Under the pieces are notes generated by a model, which was given only the letters and a program-made list of their open reading frames with translations, was not told where the DNA came from and did not search any database. Made by a program: the position numbers and the translations under genes. 6,506 nucleotides of DNA from an archaeon (GTDB lineage Archaea; Nanobdellota; Nanobdellia; Woesearchaeales; WJKL01). Shown piece by piece: positions 5,104 to 6,506 of the stretch (positions are counted from its first letter, which is position 1; each line of letters opens with the position of its first letter). The stretch is from NCBI GenBank assembly GCA_020056025.1, contig JAGVIO010000204.1:1-6506 (forward strand). The letters run 5' to 3'.

Positions 5104-6506
5104 TCAATGCTTTCTAGAAATCTTTTTCAGTATCTGATGCTTTCCTTTCCAGTCAAGAGCTTCTTTCAGGACCTGTGCAATTGTCTCAACAGGGATTATC
5201 CTGATTGTCTTAAGCTTGATAGGATCAATCACAATATCATTCAGGTTTGATTTTGGAACAATGACCCGCTTCAGGCCTGCTTCGATTGCTGCTTCTACTT
5301 TTGCAGAAACTCCGCCGATTGGAAGAACTTCTCCACGCACTGACAATGAGCCAGTCATTGCAGTATCCTGCCTTACTGGAATCTTCTTCAATGCAGAGAT
5401 TATAGAAGTAGCCACTGCGATTGATGCTGAATCTCCCTCAACACCTTCGTATGTCTGCAAGAACTGCACATAGATATCATATTTCTCTTTTATGTCTTCA
5501 CCGAAATATTTCTTTATTATGGCAGAAACATTCTTTACTGCTTCTTTTGCAATCTCGCCTAATTTTCCTGTTGCGATTATCTCTCTTTCTTTTCCGCCCG
5601 GAGTTACTTCTGATTCGATAGGAAGGATAATTCCAGAATATACTTCTTCTCCGCCAATGACTGCCAAGCCATTTACCCTGCCAACCTTTTGGCCTGATGT
5701 GATAATCACTTCATATTCTTTCTTTCTCTCAATATATTTGTCAGCAATCTGCTGCTCCAGTGTCCTTGCAATCTTCTTTGCGCCGATGATATGCTCTTTC
5801 TCTACAAGCTTTGCGCCTTTTTCCATTGCAAGATCGCCTGCTGCCCTTATCAGGCCGCCAAGCTCTCTTAATCTCAATGTAAGATGGCCTTTTCTGTTTG
5901 CCCTTCTCCTTGCTTCTTCAATTATTGCCAAGGCTGCTTCTTTTGAGAAATGCGGAATCTTTTTGTCTTTTGTAACTTCCTGAGCGACAAACCTTGCTAT
6001 CTTCATCTGGTTTTCAGGAGTGTCTGGCATTGTCTCATTCATGTAAATCTCATAACCATATCCCCTAATCCTGCTCCTAAGTGCAGGATGCATGTGCTTT
6101 ACTGTCTCAAGGTTTCCTGCTGCGACCATGATAAAGTTGCATGGCACTGGCTCTGTCATTACCATTGCGCCTGCTGATCTTTCAGACTGGCCTGTGATTG
6201 AATATTTGCCTTCCTGTAATGCAGTCAATAAATCTTGCTGAGTTGCTGGTTGCAGTGTTGCAATCTCGTCAATAAATAAAACACCCATGTTTGCCTTGTG
6301 TATCATCCCTGCAACAACCCTCTCATGGGATGGTGTGCCTAAACCGCCTGACTGAAACGGATCGTGAAGCACATCGCCGAGCAATGCTCCTGCATGAGCT
6401 CCTGTTGCATCAAAGAATGGAGCCTGTTTTCTTGAATAATTATCAACAATCAATCTAGGGTAATTTACTTTTACAGCAGACATTCCCATTCTCTTTCCCA
6501 TTGACA
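5104..6506 (-). CDS. lonB: Archaeal ATP-dependent protease LonB, C-terminal part (N-terminus outside window)
   Basis: About 466 residues of archaeal LonB, a membrane-anchored AAA+ protease that degrades misfolded and regulatory proteins. Numbering from the M codon at 6501, which is not the true start since the frame runs off the window, the AAA+ module shows the signature FFDATGAHAGALLGD (29-43), HDPFQSGGLGTP (46-57), Walker B GVLFIDE (73-79), sensor-1 AAGN (127-130) and an arginine-rich RSRIRGYGYE (142-151). The protease domain has the Ser-Lys dyad: S358 in EGVEGDSAS and K401 in GGVSAKVEAA. The Walker A loop and the two membrane helices normally inserted in the AAA+ domain lie upstream, beyond the edge. 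The sequence aligns without gaps of note to Thermococcus-type LonB as I recall it, and all visible catalytic residues are intact. The stop is TGA at 5104-5106, with no convincing terminator before the next promoter. Confidence 0.97.
   Translation of the reverse strand, partial: SMGKRMGMSAVKVNYPRLIVDNYSRKQAPFFDATGAHAGALLGDVLHDPFQSGGLGTPSHERVVAGMIHKANMGVLFIDEIATLQPATQQDLLTALQEGKYSITGQSERSAGAMVMTEPVPCNFIMVAAGNLETVKHMHPALRSRIRGYGYEIYMNETMPDTPENQMKIARFVAQEVTKDKKIPHFSKEAALAIIEEARRRANRKGHLTLRLRELGGLIRAAGDLAMEKGAKLVEKEHIIGAKKIARTLEQQIADKYIERKKEYEVIITSGQKVGRVNGLAVIGGEEVYSGIILPIESEVTPGGKEREIIATGKLGEIAKEAVKNVSAIIKKYFGEDIKEKYDIYVQFLQTYEGVEGDSASIAVATSIISALKKIPVRQDTAMTGSLSVRGEVLPIGGVSAKVEAAIEAGLKRVIVPKSNLNDIVIDPIKLKTIRIIPVETIAQVLKEALDWKGKHQILKKISRKH

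Noticed and set aside
5492..5983. 163-codon open frame on the plus strand
   Set aside because: It lies entirely antisense to the highly conserved LonB coding sequence and shows no domain or promoter of its own.
1..6506. tRNA, rRNA, insertion sequence or transposon ends
   Set aside because: No cloverleaf-like element, rRNA signature, transposase motif or matching terminal repeats with target duplications were seen by eye.

Overview
The window looks like archaeal chromosome, most probably from a low-GC DPANN-type lineage such as Woesearchaeota or Pacearchaeota (lineage is inference). The evidence is an archaeal-type LonB protease, a TFB-like zinc-ribbon protein, a B-family DNA polymerase homologue with archaeal-style exonuclease motifs, and TATA boxes about 27-28 bp before likely leaderless starts. 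All recognisable genes lie on the minus strand, so transcription runs from high to low coordinates. Plus-strand open frames are antisense shadows.

Layout in transcription order: (1) 6506-5104, the C-terminal part of lonB, cut by the window edge. (2) 5033-4797, a 78-residue protein with a TFB-type zinc ribbon, an acidic stretch and a lysine-rich tail, behind a well-placed TATA box. (3) 4694-4562, a TATA box and a palindrome-rich leader with two mutually exclusive hairpins or operators. (4) 4561-4100, a 153-residue winged-helix protein. (5) 4099-3980, an intergenic region with four TATTGC (GCAATA) repeats at 19, 19 and 10 bp spacing, then a TATA-like box and an AGGGGGT Shine-Dalgarno. (6) 3979-623, a 1118-residue B-family polymerase homologue. 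(7) 626-79, a nucleoside 2-deoxyribosyltransferase-like gene that overlaps the polymerase stop (ATGA) and carries a frame disruption. (8) From about position 27 to the left edge, the start of another gene, possibly ribosomal protein L35Ae.

The most interesting part is 4-7. The polymerase homologue keeps all three 3'-5' exonuclease motifs (DIE, NINFD, YAASD) and a recognisable thumb, but its palm motifs are degenerate. Motif C reads GDYLY where GDTDS is expected. It therefore looks like a B-family polymerase that lost synthesis and kept a possible exonuclease. It is translationally coupled to a nucleotide-metabolism enzyme and sits behind a winged-helix gene with an operator-like leader. One reading (inference) is a small regulated DNA-fidelity or nucleotide-sanitation cassette inserted between housekeeping genes. 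Inactivated archaeal B-family polymerases have been described before. The combination of intact exonuclease, long N-terminal region, coupling to a deoxyribosyltransferase-like gene and phased upstream repeats is what deserves follow-up.
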